64,000 bases of DNA from Anaeromicrobium sediminis (GTDB lineage: Bacteria; Bacillota; Clostridia; Peptostreptococcales; Thermotaleaceae): positions 1 through 64,000 of the forward strand of contig NZ_NIBG01000009.1 of assembly GCF_002270055.1 (NCBI RefSeq), written 5' to 3'. Positions 1 to 8,273 of this stretch are shown here, piece after piece. How positions within the stretch are numbered: position 1 is the first letter of the stretch; each line of letters opens with the position of its first letter. The notes beneath the pieces are model-generated. The model searched no databases. It saw nothing but the letters and a program-made list of their open reading frames with translations, and was not told where the DNA came from. The translations under genes and the position numbers were made by a program.

Positions 1-70
1 ATTTAAAAAATCAGCAAAAAGTGCTGAAGAGGAAGTAAAAGAAGTTGTTGAAGTAGTAGAAAGTAAATAA
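1..70 (+). CDS. C-terminus of an unidentified protein (partial)
   Basis: An open frame enters from the left edge and stops with TAA at 68-70. About 22 residues are visible, rich in Lys, Glu and Val, with a run resembling an acidic coiled-coil tail (AEEEVKEVVEVVESK). This is too little to assign a family. It lies 43 bases upstream of rdhA on the same strand with no clear terminator between them, so it may belong to the same transcript, but that is inference. Confidence 0.5.
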   Translation, partial: FKKSAKSAEEEVKEVVEVVESK

Positions 71-113
71 AACTAAAGAGAAAATTTGAGGAAAGATTAG
101 AGGAGGAAATACT

Positions 114-1655
114 ATGAATCGCCGTGAATTTTTAAAGGTTGCTGGAGTTACCACTGCAGTAACAGGAGCTGCACTTGCGTCGAATCCAAAGAAAGCATTT
201 GCAATAGACCTTGGAGAGGAACATGATGAATTTCCATTAGAGATAACTAAAGATTTTAAAGGATTTAACCAAAAAAATGTTTTCTTTCACCGTGTTTATT
301 GGGATAAAGAAATATATGATGATGAACATATCATAAAAACATATGGATATAAAACACCAGCTGAATCAATGATGGACTTTGTAATGACAGACGAGGGACA
401 CAAACCCCTTGTAAGATCAGGTGAATTAGGATACAGACAAGTTGATTATGCCTTAAATAAAGCGGGGTGGAGTGTAGAGGCCCATTTTAATGGTGGTTCT
501 TCAGCGGGAATGCGTAATGTATACCTTCAAAAATATCCTGTAAACCCAGAGACAGGTGAAGAAATGAAGGACATGCCTGTGTTTATTCCAAGTTTAAATT
601 CTTGGGATAACTCAAAGGCTGATGAAATAATAGCACATGGAAGCCAGTATAAATTTAAAGATAAAAAAGAAGCATCACAATATATCAAAAAAGCATCAAA
701 GTTTTTAGGAGCAGATTTAGTTGGTATTGTACCCTATGAAAGGGCAAAGAAATGGGTTTATACAGAGTGGTCAAGACCAAATGCCAAATTATTTACAATG
801 CCAGATGGATCAAAGTCATATAGTCCAATGAATCCTGCTACAGTTCCCACTGGTGAATATGAAACATATGGTGTTACCACAGTAAAGCCAGATTTTAAGC
901 GTGAAGCTGGATTTGAACCAAAATCAGTTATAGTTTTAGCCTATGAGATGGATTATCATGGATTTAAGACAGCCCCATCACAATTAGCATCAGCAGCTGC
1001 TGGGACTATGTACTCGAAAATGGCTGAAACAAACCATAAAATAGCAACTTTCTTACGAGAGATAGGATATAAAGCAGCTCCAGCTGGAAATGATACGGCT
1101 CTGTCAGTGCCACTTGCAATTGAAGCAGGATTAGGTGAAGGTGCTCGAATGGGAATGATAATAACAGAATCCTACGGACCACGTGTACGTATATCAAAAA
1201 TATTTACTGATTTAGAATTACATCCTGATAAACCAATTACCTTTGGAGTAAAGGAATTTTGTAATGTATGTATGAAGTGTGCTGATGCTTGTCCATCTAA
1301 AGCTATTACCCAAGAACCAGCACAAGTACTAAAAGAAGGTATGGAATTTGATACGGGTAAAGTTAATAAATCAGTATGTGCAGGTGTTGAAAAATGGTTT
1401 GTAAATGCTGAAAGATGTAATGCATTCTGGGCTTATAACGGTGGAGACTGTGGGACATGTTTCTCCGTATGTCCATATAATAAAATTGATGAGTGGCATC
1501 ATGATTTATCAAAATTAGCCACATTAACGCCATTTAAACCATTGTTACGTTCACTAGATGAGATGTTTGGATATGGTGGTCCAGTAGAACCGGAAGCACG
1601 TATGGAATCTAAATATCTAAAAGATGCAATAAATGATTTCTGGGAAAAAATTTAG
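114..1655 (+). CDS. rdhA: Reductive dehalogenase catalytic subunit RdhA
   Basis: This is a corrinoid and iron-sulfur enzyme family that removes halogen from organohalides during anaerobic respiration, usually at the outer face of the membrane. The 513-residue protein begins with a twin-arginine signal (MNRREFLKVAG, hydrophobic stretch, then SNPKKAFA). Near residues 382-395 it has a ferredoxin motif C-x2-C-x2-C-x3-C-P (FCNVCMKCADACP). A second cluster is formed by a distal Cys (ERCNAFW) plus DCGTCFSVCP. The length fits respiratory RdhA proteins. A good ribosome site (AGAGGAGG) precedes the ATG. rdhB follows after 14 bases, and a trigger-factor-like chaperone and NADH dehydrogenase lie downstream. 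The halogenated substrate cannot be read from sequence. No CprK- or MarR-type regulator is seen beside it. Confidence 0.93.
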   Translation: MNRREFLKVAGVTTAVTGAALASNPKKAFAIDLGEEHDEFPLEITKDFKGFNQKNVFFHRVYWDKEIYDDEHIIKTYGYKTPAESMMDFVMTDEGHKPLVRSGELGYRQVDYALNKAGWSVEAHFNGGSSAGMRNVYLQKYPVNPETGEEMKDMPVFIPSLNSWDNSKADEIIAHGSQYKFKDKKEASQYIKKASKFLGADLVGIVPYERAKKWVYTEWSRPNAKLFTMPDGSKSYSPMNPATVPTGEYETYGVTTVKPDFKREAGFEPKSVIVLAYEMDYHGFKTAPSQLASAAAGTMYSKMAETNHKIATFLREIGYKAAPAGNDTALSVPLAIEAGLGEGARMGMIITESYGPRVRISKIFTDLELHPDKPITFGVKEFCNVCMKCADACPSKAITQEPAQVLKEGMEFDTGKVNKSVCAGVEKWFVNAERCNAFWAYNGGDCGTCFSVCPYNKIDEWHHDLSKLATLTPFKPLLRSLDEMFGYGGPVEPEARMESKYLKDAINDFWEKI

Positions 1656-1669
1656 AGGGGGGATATAGT

Positions 1670-1999
1670 ATGCATTTAATAGCTAGTTTAATAAAATGGG
1701 TGTTTTCTTTACATCAATTAGTATGGTTTGTATCTGGAGGACTGATGTTCTCTTCAATGACATATTTTCATATGAAATTAAAGCAAGATAATAAAGCTAA
1801 TAAAATGAACTTTACATTTATAGTATTATCAGCATGTACATTTGCATTTACAATATTATGGACTTATGATTCATATGTAGAAAATGAAGTTAGAGCGGCT
1901 AATATGGGATTATTAGTGTTTGGAGGATTGGCAGTAGTTTTTGCTATACTTGCATATAGATTTACAACTAAAAAAGATACAATCAAAGCACAAGCTTAA
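1670..1999 (+). CDS. rdhB: Reductive dehalogenase membrane anchor RdhB
   Basis: A 109-residue integral membrane protein expected to tether RdhA to the cell membrane. Three hydrophobic segments are visible (about 8-30, 45-63 and 78-97). Between the second and third is ENEVRAANMG, which matches the short acidic motif typical of RdhB proteins (E-x-E, then R-A-A). Its size and position immediately after rdhA support the call. The ribosome site is a G-rich run (GAGGGGGG) about 10 bases before ATG. A rho-independent hairpin follows directly, so the rdhAB transcript probably ends here. Confidence 0.85.
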   Translation: MHLIASLIKWVFSLHQLVWFVSGGLMFSSMTYFHMKLKQDNKANKMNFTFIVLSACTFAFTILWTYDSYVENEVRAANMGLLVFGGLAVVFAILAYRFTTKKDTIKAQA

Positions 2000-2001
2000 A
2001 C

Positions 2002-2024
2002 AAAAGGGCATTTATTGCCCTTTT
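2002..2024 (+). terminator. Rho-independent terminator after rdhB
   Basis: Arms AAAAGGGCA (2002-2010) and TGCCCTTTT (2016-2024) pair perfectly around a 5-base loop. It separates rdhAB from the chaperone gene. Confidence 0.8.
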
Positions 2025-2088
2025 ATATGATTTTCAATGGAAATGTTCGTTTTTAAATAGTAGATAAAGTATTAGAAAAGGTGATAAG

Positions 2089-2988
2089 ATGAATGTTGAA
2101 CTTGGTCAATATAAAGGATTTGGTTTTAGACGTCCAAATGTAAATGTGGCAGATGAAGAAATCAATAATTATATAAACAAAATAAGAGAAAAGTATAAAG
2201 TAAAAGTTGAAAAAGAAGGTTCTATTGAAAAACACGATTATGTGACTATATCATATGATGGATATCACAATGGACTACACAGGTCAGATATAAGTGCAAA
2301 GAACTACCATTCTAAATTAGGTGAAGGATATTTTTTAGATGATTTTGAAAAGCATTTATTAGGATTAAAAAAGGGAGATACCGTTGAATTTCACATGGTA
2401 TTACCAAATAATAAACAATATAACTTTCTTCGTAATGAGACAGTTAATTTTAAAGTGGAAATTATATCTGTTATGAATAAAATTATCCCTGAGTTAACAG
2501 ACCATATGATAAAAAGATTTAAAATTGAAGGAATAAATAATATAGATCAGTTAAAAGAATATGCAAAAGATCAGATCAATTATGAAAAAATAATGTTTGA
2601 AAGTACAAAAGTTGTTAATGAAATAATGAATAAAATTATAGAAGGTTCAAAAGTTCAATTAGAAGATGAAGAAATTGAAAGTCTTAAATTTGAGATATTG
2701 GAAGACTTTAAAAAAGAACTTGAAAAGAAAAATGCAAATTTAGAAATATATTTATCATATACAAAAAAAACAGAAGAAGAATTATTTGAACAGTGTAAAA
2801 TAGAAGCACAAACCTATTTGACGGAAAAAGCTATAATAGAAAAAATAGCACAAGTAGAGAACATTGCGTTAAGTGATGAAGAAAAAGAAAAATGTGAAAA
2901 TAGCAAAGTAAACGATGCTTTTAATCAGTTATTGTATCAAAAAGTTATACATTTTCTTCTAAAGGAAAATACAACTATACAGGAATAA
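2089..2988 (+). CDS. Trigger-factor-like chaperone (RdhT/PceT type)
   Basis: A 299-residue protein resembling trigger factor without its ribosome-binding N-terminal domain. Residues about 45-130 look like the FKBP-type prolyl isomerase domain (HDYVTISYDGYHNG, then FLDDFEKHLLGLKKGD). The rest is a charged helical chaperone region (IIPELTDHMIKRF onward). Full trigger factor is about 430 residues, and shortened versions called PceT/RdhT occur in reductive dehalogenase gene clusters. In Desulfitobacterium PceT is known to bind the Tat signal peptide of PceA. By analogy this protein probably keeps RdhA unfolded or cofactor-ready before Tat export (inference). It has its own ribosome site (AAAAGGTGATAAG) after the rdhB terminator. 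A general peptidyl-prolyl isomerase role is the alternative. Confidence 0.75.
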   Translation: MNVELGQYKGFGFRRPNVNVADEEINNYINKIREKYKVKVEKEGSIEKHDYVTISYDGYHNGLHRSDISAKNYHSKLGEGYFLDDFEKHLLGLKKGDTVEFHMVLPNNKQYNFLRNETVNFKVEIISVMNKIIPELTDHMIKRFKIEGINNIDQLKEYAKDQINYEKIMFESTKVVNEIMNKIIEGSKVQLEDEEIESLKFEILEDFKKELEKKNANLEIYLSYTKKTEEELFEQCKIEAQTYLTEKAIIEKIAQVENIALSDEEKEKCENSKVNDAFNQLLYQKVIHFLLKENTTIQE

Positions 2989-3023
2989 ATATAGTAATTT
3001 GTCCCTGTTATACATGGTTGTTA

Positions 3024-3094
3024 TGACAATAGTCAAGAAAGCTTGGAAATCTAAATTTCTTCTGTTAACATTACATTTAGAGGGAAAATACAAT
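3024..3094 (+). promoter_or_regulatory. Promoter of the NDH-2 gene with upstream TGAC-N4-GTCA dyad
   Basis: A sigma-A type promoter reads TTAACA (3065-3070), an 18-base spacer, then TACAAT (3089-3094). Upstream at 3024-3035 is TGACAATAGTCA, a symmetric half-site pair with 4-base spacing like CRP/FNR-family sites. Its centre is about 71 bases before the predicted transcription start, a position typical of class I activators. The promoter call is moderate; the regulator is inference. Confidence 0.5.
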
Positions 3095-3125
3095 GTTAAG
3101 ATAGCGTTTTGATGAGGAGGAAGCT

Positions 3126-4730
3126 ATGAGTAATAAAAAAAGAATTTTGCTCCTTGGAGCAGGATATGGTGGGTTATTAACAGCAAAAAAACTTGGGAAT
3201 AAATTTAAAAATGATAGTGAAGTAGAGATTACTCTTATTGATAAAAACCCATACCATACAATGCGTACAGAGCTTCATGAGGTGGCAGCTGGTAGAGTAG
3301 ACGAAGATTCTATTAGGATTGATTTAAAGAAAGTATTTGCAAAGAGAAAAGTAAATGTAGTACTAGATGAAATAATGGATATGGATTTTAATAAACAGGT
3401 TTTAAAATCAGAAAAAAGTATATATGAATATGACTATTTAGTAATAGGGGCTGGATCTCAGCCAACTTATTTTGGTATAAAAGGTGCAAAAGAATACACT
3501 CATCCATTATGGACTTATGATGATGCCGTTAGTTTAAAAGAGCATATTCTTCACATGTTTAGAGAAGCCGTTAAAGAAACGGATAAAGAAAAAAGACAAA
3601 AGATGTTAACTTTTGTTGTTGTAGGCGGTGGCTTTACAGGTGTTGAAATGATGGGAGAATTAGGCGAATGGAAGGATAGGTTATGTGAAGACTTCTATAT
3701 AGACAAGGAAGAAGTAAAGTTATATTTAGTTGATGCCATGCCTAAAATACTACCTATTTATCCCGATAACCTAATTAAAAAAGCTGAAAAAAGATTTAAG
3801 GATTTAGGTGTTGAAATAATAACAGGTGCTGGTATAACAGAGGTTTCAAAGGATTCTGTTACCCTAGGAGATAAAGGTAATATAAATACTAATACGGTCA
3901 TTTGGGCAGCTGGTGTTGAAGGTGCCAATATACTTGAAGCTATGGACCTTGAACAAAAGGGTAGAAAAAGAATCGTCACAAATGATAAACTACAAGCATT
4001 AGATCATGAAAATGTGTATGTTGTAGGAGACAATATATTCTACATTGTAGAAGGACAAGAGAGACCAGTTCCGCAGATGGTTGAAAATGCTGAACATTCA
4101 GCTCCTTTGATTGCAAATAACATTTATAGAGATATAAAAGGTGGAGAAAAGAAATCCTATAAACCAGGATTCCATGGTTCAATGGTTTGTATAGGTTCAC
4201 GCTATGGTTTAGCACATCTAGGAATGCCTGGCAAATTTTTTGCTGTACCTGGTTTCTTTGCAATGTTTGTGAAGCATTTTATTAATTTGGTATATTTCTT
4301 ACAAGTTGCAGGATTTAATAAATGTTGGTCCTATTTGCTACATGAATTTGTATATATAAAAGATAATAGAAGTTTTGTTGGTGGACACTTTGCTAAATTA
4401 GCACCAACCTTTTGGTTAGTCCCATTGAGAATTTTTATAGGTGCTACATGGCTACAACATGGTTTACAGAGTATGGCTATAGGTGAAATAGTAGTTGGTT
4501 TATCTTTAATTATTGGATTATTTACAGCAGTTTCATCTATTGCTTCAATTATTATGGCAGTGATGCTTTATGGTTCAGGTATGCCTTTATATGGAATTAT
4601 AATGGGAAGTATAGCCCTAATAGGTGGTTCAGGTAGTACCTTTGGTTTAGATTATTATGTATTACCAGCTTTTAAGAGATTTTGGAAGAATATCGGTATT
4701 ATGAAAAAATATTATTTATATGTAGACTAA
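3126..4730 (+). CDS. Type II NADH dehydrogenase fused to a DoxX-like membrane domain
   Basis: The first about 400 residues are an NDH-2 type flavoprotein that oxidises NADH and reduces quinone without pumping protons. Visible marks are the FAD-binding GAGYGGL near the N-terminus, the NADH-binding VVVGGGFTGVEMMGEL near 165-180, NTVIWAAGVEG and the late FAD motif VYVVGDN. The last about 130 residues (from APTFWLVPLRIFIG) form four hydrophobic helices like the DoxX family, which usually is a separate quinone-associated protein. Ordinary NDH-2 is about 400 residues, so at 534 this is a fusion. It is monocistronic with its own promoter and terminator. Its place beside rdhAB suggests, but does not prove, a route from NADH through quinone to RdhA. 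Confidence 0.88.
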   Translation: MSNKKRILLLGAGYGGLLTAKKLGNKFKNDSEVEITLIDKNPYHTMRTELHEVAAGRVDEDSIRIDLKKVFAKRKVNVVLDEIMDMDFNKQVLKSEKSIYEYDYLVIGAGSQPTYFGIKGAKEYTHPLWTYDDAVSLKEHILHMFREAVKETDKEKRQKMLTFVVVGGGFTGVEMMGELGEWKDRLCEDFYIDKEEVKLYLVDAMPKILPIYPDNLIKKAEKRFKDLGVEIITGAGITEVSKDSVTLGDKGNINTNTVIWAAGVEGANILEAMDLEQKGRKRIVTNDKLQALDHENVYVVGDNIFYIVEGQERPVPQMVENAEHSAPLIANNIYRDIKGGEKKSYKPGFHGSMVCIGSRYGLAHLGMPGKFFAVPGFFAMFVKHFINLVYFLQVAGFNKCWSYLLHEFVYIKDNRSFVGGHFAKLAPTFWLVPLRIFIGATWLQHGLQSMAIGEIVVGLSLIIGLFTAVSSIASIIMAVMLYGSGMPLYGIIMGSIALIGGSGSTFGLDYYVLPAFKRFWKNIGIMKKYYLYVD

Positions 4731-4737
4731 TAAATAG

Positions 4738-4769
4738 AAAAGGGAGTTGCTATAAAAGCACTCCCTTTT
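4738..4769. terminator. Bidirectional terminator between convergent genes
   Basis: AAAAGGGAG (4738-4746) pairs with CTCCCTTTT (4761-4769), with an inner TGC/GCA pairing and one bulged base. T-runs on both strands fit termination of the NDH-2 gene and of the convergent blaR1-like gene. Confidence 0.8.
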
Positions 4770-4806
4770 TAAATATATCTTCTAGAGTTAAATCTAAAGC
4801 ATAATT

Positions 4807-6213
4807 CTATTTTAATATTTCTCCCGTTGTCATATCAATACTAAGAATTTCAGAGAAATCATACTCCTTATCAGAACTTGTAGTATAGTTTAACTTTATT
4901 TTCAACATATGAGAATCCTTTTGTAGAGTTTCAAAATCTGATTTAATCACATTAGCTTCTGCAGCTAAAAGTACTGACAAATCTCTATACCAGTCTTTAA
5001 TGATATTATTTACCTTTTGTTCAATCTGTTTATCCTGGAAGTCTACTACTTGAGGATAAGTTAGTGTTAATTCTTCTTCTTCTTCATAGATCATGGTTTT
5101 ATAATTTTCAGTTATCATTTGCACATTATAGTCTTCTGTGTTTGTAGTACTCTCATTTTTTGTGGCATTTGTAAGGGTAGTACATCCCACTAGTGCAACT
5201 AATAATAAACTGATGATCATTAATACATATGAGTTTTTACGAAAATTTTTTATCATAATAATTCTTCTCTCCACTTCCGATTTGTTTTGTAAAATATTTG
5301 TAATGATAGGGCTAAATTTGTTGTAGGAAAAATATTCTAATAGTTCGATAATAACCTTACCATAGGGGATATGATGCTTTTTATGCAATTTATTTAATAC
5401 AAAAGTATCACAAGCAATTTCCATATCCATTTTCATTCTGTAAAAGCCAATCCAGATGAGGGGATTAAACCAGTATAAGGATTGAAAAACTAATATAATC
5501 CAATTTGTTAAAATGTCTTTTCGCTTTAAGTGAGATAATTCATGTAATATAATGAATCCTAACTTTGTCTCATCTAAATTAGATAAAATAGGTGCTGGAA
5601 TCAGTATTCTAGGTTTAAGAATGCCTACCAGGCTAGGCGTAGAAAATTGCCTAGTTTTAATCAGTTTTACATTTGTTTGTATATTTAGTTGTTTTTTATA
5701 GTGATTTAAAATAGTCAGTATTTTTTCATCATAAATTTCTTCCTCATTACGTATTGAATCATGTAGTTGAATGTTTTTAATGATGGAAGAAAAAAGTACA
5801 AACAGTCCACCAAATAGCCATATCCATGACAACGTAGACATAATTTTTTTAGTTAAAGATTCTTCAAAAGTTAATATTCTTTTGTCCTTTTGAGTATTTT
5901 GCTTTAACCTATTGTATTGTATATCTTCTAAATCCTGGGATTTAGGCGGCACATCCTTTTCATTACTAACAGAAGGTAATATAGATTCAGAAGAGAGCTT
6001 ATTAGTATCAAAATAATTGGGTATATTATACATGCTCAAGGCACTTTCTGATGTATAAGGAATGGTCAAGGCTATAAAAAGCAAAAACCATATTAAGTAA
6101 TGTATTTGAGGAAGTAAAACTTTTTTGAAAACGAATTTTACTGCCAAAATAATTAATATTAGCAAGCTTGCTCTTATGGACATTTGAAAAATTATAGTTA
6201 CAAAGTTACTCAT
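4807..6213 (-). CDS. BlaR1-like M56 membrane metalloprotease
   Basis: A sensor-protease of the BlaR1/MecR1 class that normally inactivates its partner BlaI-type repressor after sensing a signal outside the cell. Membrane helices are visible near residues 12-30, 36-55, 128-148 and 330-345. The zinc-protease motif HELSH lies at about 226-230, followed by EIACDTFVL. The penicillin-binding sensor domain of true BlaR1 is absent. After the last helix and a Cys (VALVGC) there is only about 120 residues with an acidic EEEEELTLTYPQVVDF stretch, so the signal is probably not a beta-lactam (inference). Three ATGs run in a row; the third (chosen) is best spaced from AAGG. The gene overlaps the repressor gene by 8 bases. 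Confidence 0.85.
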   Translation of the reverse strand: MSNFVTIIFQMSIRASLLILIILAVKFVFKKVLLPQIHYLIWFLLFIALTIPYTSESALSMYNIPNYFDTNKLSSESILPSVSNEKDVPPKSQDLEDIQYNRLKQNTQKDKRILTFEESLTKKIMSTLSWIWLFGGLFVLFSSIIKNIQLHDSIRNEEEIYDEKILTILNHYKKQLNIQTNVKLIKTRQFSTPSLVGILKPRILIPAPILSNLDETKLGFIILHELSHLKRKDILTNWIILVFQSLYWFNPLIWIGFYRMKMDMEIACDTFVLNKLHKKHHIPYGKVIIELLEYFSYNKFSPIITNILQNKSEVERRIIMIKNFRKNSYVLMIISLLLVALVGCTTLTNATKNESTTNTEDYNVQMITENYKTMIYEEEEELTLTYPQVVDFQDKQIEQKVNNIIKDWYRDLSVLLAAEANVIKSDFETLQKDSHMLKIKLNYTTSSDKEYDFSEILSIDMTTGEILK

Positions 6214-6589
6214 CATCATTACCTTCTTCTAAAATCATTTTTAGTTCATTAATGTCCTTATCTGAAAGTTTCATATCTTTAATAAAGCTAGCAAACATTA
6301 CATTAATAGAACCATTATAAACTTTTTTCAAAAATGATTCATTTTCTAATTTTCGATAGTTTGATTCTTCGACTAATGGATAATAAAGATAGGATTTACC
6401 ATCTTTTTTGTAACTAATCACCTCTTTTTTCAACAGTCTATTAATCATAGTTTTTATTGTCTTTTCACTCCAATTATGGCCTTGATCTATCTGCTGAATA
6501 ATATCATTAGATTTTATAGGATGGTTTTTCCAAATAATCTTCATAATTTCATATTCGCTATCAGATATTTTGGGAATATTCTTATGCAT
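6206..6589 (-). CDS. BlaI/MecI-family transcriptional repressor
   Basis: A 127-residue winged-helix repressor. The N-terminal half has the BlaI pattern (ISDSEYEIMKIIWKN, then WSEKTIKTMINRLLKK), and the C-terminal helices form the dimer and protease-sensitive part. It is the first gene of a two-gene operon with the M56 protease, and two matching operators lie just upstream. Repression would be relieved when the protease cleaves the repressor (family knowledge). No beta-lactamase or penicillin-binding protein gene is nearby, so targets other than its own operon are unknown. Confidence 0.9.
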   Translation of the reverse strand: MHKNIPKISDSEYEIMKIIWKNHPIKSNDIIQQIDQGHNWSEKTIKTMINRLLKKEVISYKKDGKSYLYYPLVEESNYRKLENESFLKKVYNGSINVMFASFIKDMKLSDKDINELKMILEEGNDDE

Positions 6590-6621
6590 AGTTCTATTTA
6601 TTCACCTCCATATAGGTTTAA

Positions 6622-6673
6622 ATTACAATTGTAATCATAACTAAATATTACATTTGTAATCTAAAATTGTCAA
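6622..6673 (-). promoter_or_regulatory. Promoter with two BlaI-type operators
   Basis: On the minus strand TTGACA (6668-6673), a 17-base spacer and TAATAT (6645-6650) form a promoter. Two dyads match the BlaI/MecI half-site TACA/TGTA: the perfect palindrome ATTACAATTGTAAT at 6622-6635 and ATTACATTTGTAAT at 6647-6660. The second covers the -10 box and the first lies just downstream. Starts are 25 bases apart. This fits autorepression of the blaI/blaR1-like pair. Confidence 0.85.
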
Positions 6674-6757
6674 TATTATTTTAATATTTGATATGTGGTA
6701 AAAATAGGTATAAAGAATATTACCTACTATGCAAATTTTTTTAATACAAAAAGAAAA

Positions 6758-6784
6758 AAGAGAATCCATTATTAGGATTCTCTT
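6758..6784 (-). terminator. Terminator after the small helical protein gene
   Basis: AAGAGAATCC (6758-6767) and GGATTCTCTT (6775-6784) pair perfectly around a 7-base loop. Read on the minus strand the hairpin is followed by a T-rich run. Confidence 0.8.
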
Positions 6785-6795
6785 ATATGTTCTTA

Positions 6796-6990
6796 TTACT
6801 GTATGTTACCATATTTGTCTACTAACTCTTGTAACTTTCTAGCATGCATACCTGATTCTTCAGCAAATTTTTTAAATGTGCTACTAACTTCCTCATTATC
6901 TACTTTCTTAGAGAACATTTCATAATCACGTACATTTTCTTGAGCATCAAGAAGTTTTTTCTTAATTACATCTCCAGTCTTTAAATCCAT
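6796..6990 (-). CDS. Small helical protein, possibly ferritin/rubrerythrin-like
   Basis: A 64-residue protein predicted to be two amphipathic helices (VIKKKLLDAQENVRDYE, then STFKKFAEESGMHARKL). The spacing of Glu and a single His resembles half of a ferritin-like bundle, but a full set of metal ligands is not present, so function is unassigned. The start at 6990 is chosen because AAGGAGG lies about 8 bases upstream; longer frames lack a site. It is monocistronic, ended by the hairpin at 6758-6784. Confidence 0.75.
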   Translation of the reverse strand: MDLKTGDVIKKKLLDAQENVRDYEMFSKKVDNEEVSSTFKKFAEESGMHARKLQELVDKYGNIQ

Positions 6991-7128
6991 TTTGAAACAC
7001 CTCCTTAGTATCAATATTATTTTGTGCTTGTAGAGGTAATTTTATAATTAAGTTATTAAATAACTATATTTCCCATAACTAGAAAATTTAAAAAAATAAT
7101 AGAGGGCATTCAGATTTAACCATGGAAT

Positions 7129-7180
7129 TTGACACAATAATTATAATTATATAAAATTAATCTATGCAAACGATTGTACA
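7129..7180 (+). promoter_or_regulatory. malR-like gene promoter and LacI-type operator
   Basis: TTGACA (7129-7134), 17 bases, TAAAAT (7152-7157), then the LacI-family operator TGCAAACGATTGTACA at 7165-7180, which covers the expected transcription start. The same operator at the same distance from the -10 box stands before the PTS gene. This indicates autorepression. Confidence 0.82.
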
Positions 7181-7206
7181 ATATTATTAAATAGGATGTG
7201 AAAAAT

Positions 7207-8208
7207 ATGGGGGTTACAATAAAGGATGTGGCTAAAGAGGCAAAAGTTTCGCCTTCTACCGTCTCAAGGGTTATCGCTGGAAGTGATAGAATTAGTGATG
7301 AAACAAAGAAAAAAGTTAATGATGCAATAAAGAAGCTAAATTATCATCCAAATGTTGTTGCAAGGAGTTTAGCCAATAAAAGGACTAAAGTTATAGGAAT
7401 CGTTTTGCCAAGTGAAGCAGAGGACTTATTTAAGAATCCATTTTTTATATATGTAATGGCAGGGATAAGCCAATATGCTCAAAAGGCAGGATATTACATA
7501 ATGTATAGCTTTTTTAATACAGAGGAAGAGGGCTTGGGTTCTGTAAAAAATTATATTAACAGTAACTTAGCGGATGGAATAATTCTTACAACAGTTCATA
7601 CTAATGATAGATGTATAGGATATCTTCAAGAAAGGGAATTTCCCTTTGTGGTAATAGGAAGGCCAGAGGACACTGAAGGTGTACTTTGGGTAGATAATGA
7701 TAATTTTCAAGCCATGTATAATGTACTTAGTAAATTATTACTCAAAGGACACAAAGAAATTGCCTTTATAGGGGCTAAAAGAGAATTAAATGTATCAAAG
7801 GATAGATTAGGTGGATATAGACAAGCACATAAGATGCACGGTGTTCCTATTGATGAAAATATAGTGATAGAAGTTGATGACTTTAGGGAAGATCTAGGAT
7901 ATGGAGCTATGAAGAAAATTTTAGGTTCAAAGAAGCCAACGGCACTAGTATGCACAGATGACCTATTAGCCTTTGGAGCTAATTCATATTTGACTGAAAA
8001 TAATATAAAAGGTATTTCTGTAGTAGGGTTTAATAACACTCCCTTAGCAGAATATCAAAATCCGCCTTTAACTTCAGTAGATATTAATGCTAAAGAATTA
8101 GGATACTATGCGGTAAAGATCCTGGCAGATAAGCTAGAAAAAAATATAAAGAGTATGCATCACATTGTAGAAACCAATTTAATAGAAAGACAATCAACCG
8201 AGTATTAA
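7207..8208 (+). CDS. malR: LacI-family regulator of the maltose cassette
   Basis: A 333-residue repressor with an N-terminal LacI helix-turn-helix and hinge (TIKDVAKEAKVSPSTVSRV, then NYHPNVVARSLANKRT) and a periplasmic-binding-type effector domain (residues about 60-330). Start ATG 7207 is preferred over GTG 7198 because AGGATG sits 8 bases upstream of it. Its operators occur at its own promoter and twice before the downstream PTS gene. It precedes EIICB, a phosphatase, a glucokinase and an alpha-glucosidase, so maltose or a related alpha-glucoside (or its phosphate) is the likely inducer (inference). The MalR name is by context. Confidence 0.85.
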   Translation: MGVTIKDVAKEAKVSPSTVSRVIAGSDRISDETKKKVNDAIKKLNYHPNVVARSLANKRTKVIGIVLPSEAEDLFKNPFFIYVMAGISQYAQKAGYYIMYSFFNTEEEGLGSVKNYINSNLADGIILTTVHTNDRCIGYLQEREFPFVVIGRPEDTEGVLWVDNDNFQAMYNVLSKLLLKGHKEIAFIGAKRELNVSKDRLGGYRQAHKMHGVPIDENIVIEVDDFREDLGYGAMKKILGSKKPTALVCTDDLLAFGANSYLTENNIKGISVVGFNNTPLAEYQNPPLTSVDINAKELGYYAVKILADKLEKNIKSMHHIVETNLIERQSTEY

Positions 8209-8215
8209 CTTAGAT

Positions 8216-8242
8216 ATAAGAGTATAGATTTTATGCTCTTAT
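8216..8242 (+). terminator. Terminator after the malR-like gene
   Basis: A hairpin of about 10 pairs with one G-T pair (ATAAGAG at 8216-8222 with CTCTTAT at 8236-8242, continuing inward) and a 4-base loop is followed by TTTTTAG. Confidence 0.7.
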
Positions 8243-8273
8243 TTTTAGTTCATAAGAAATTATAATAATTGTA

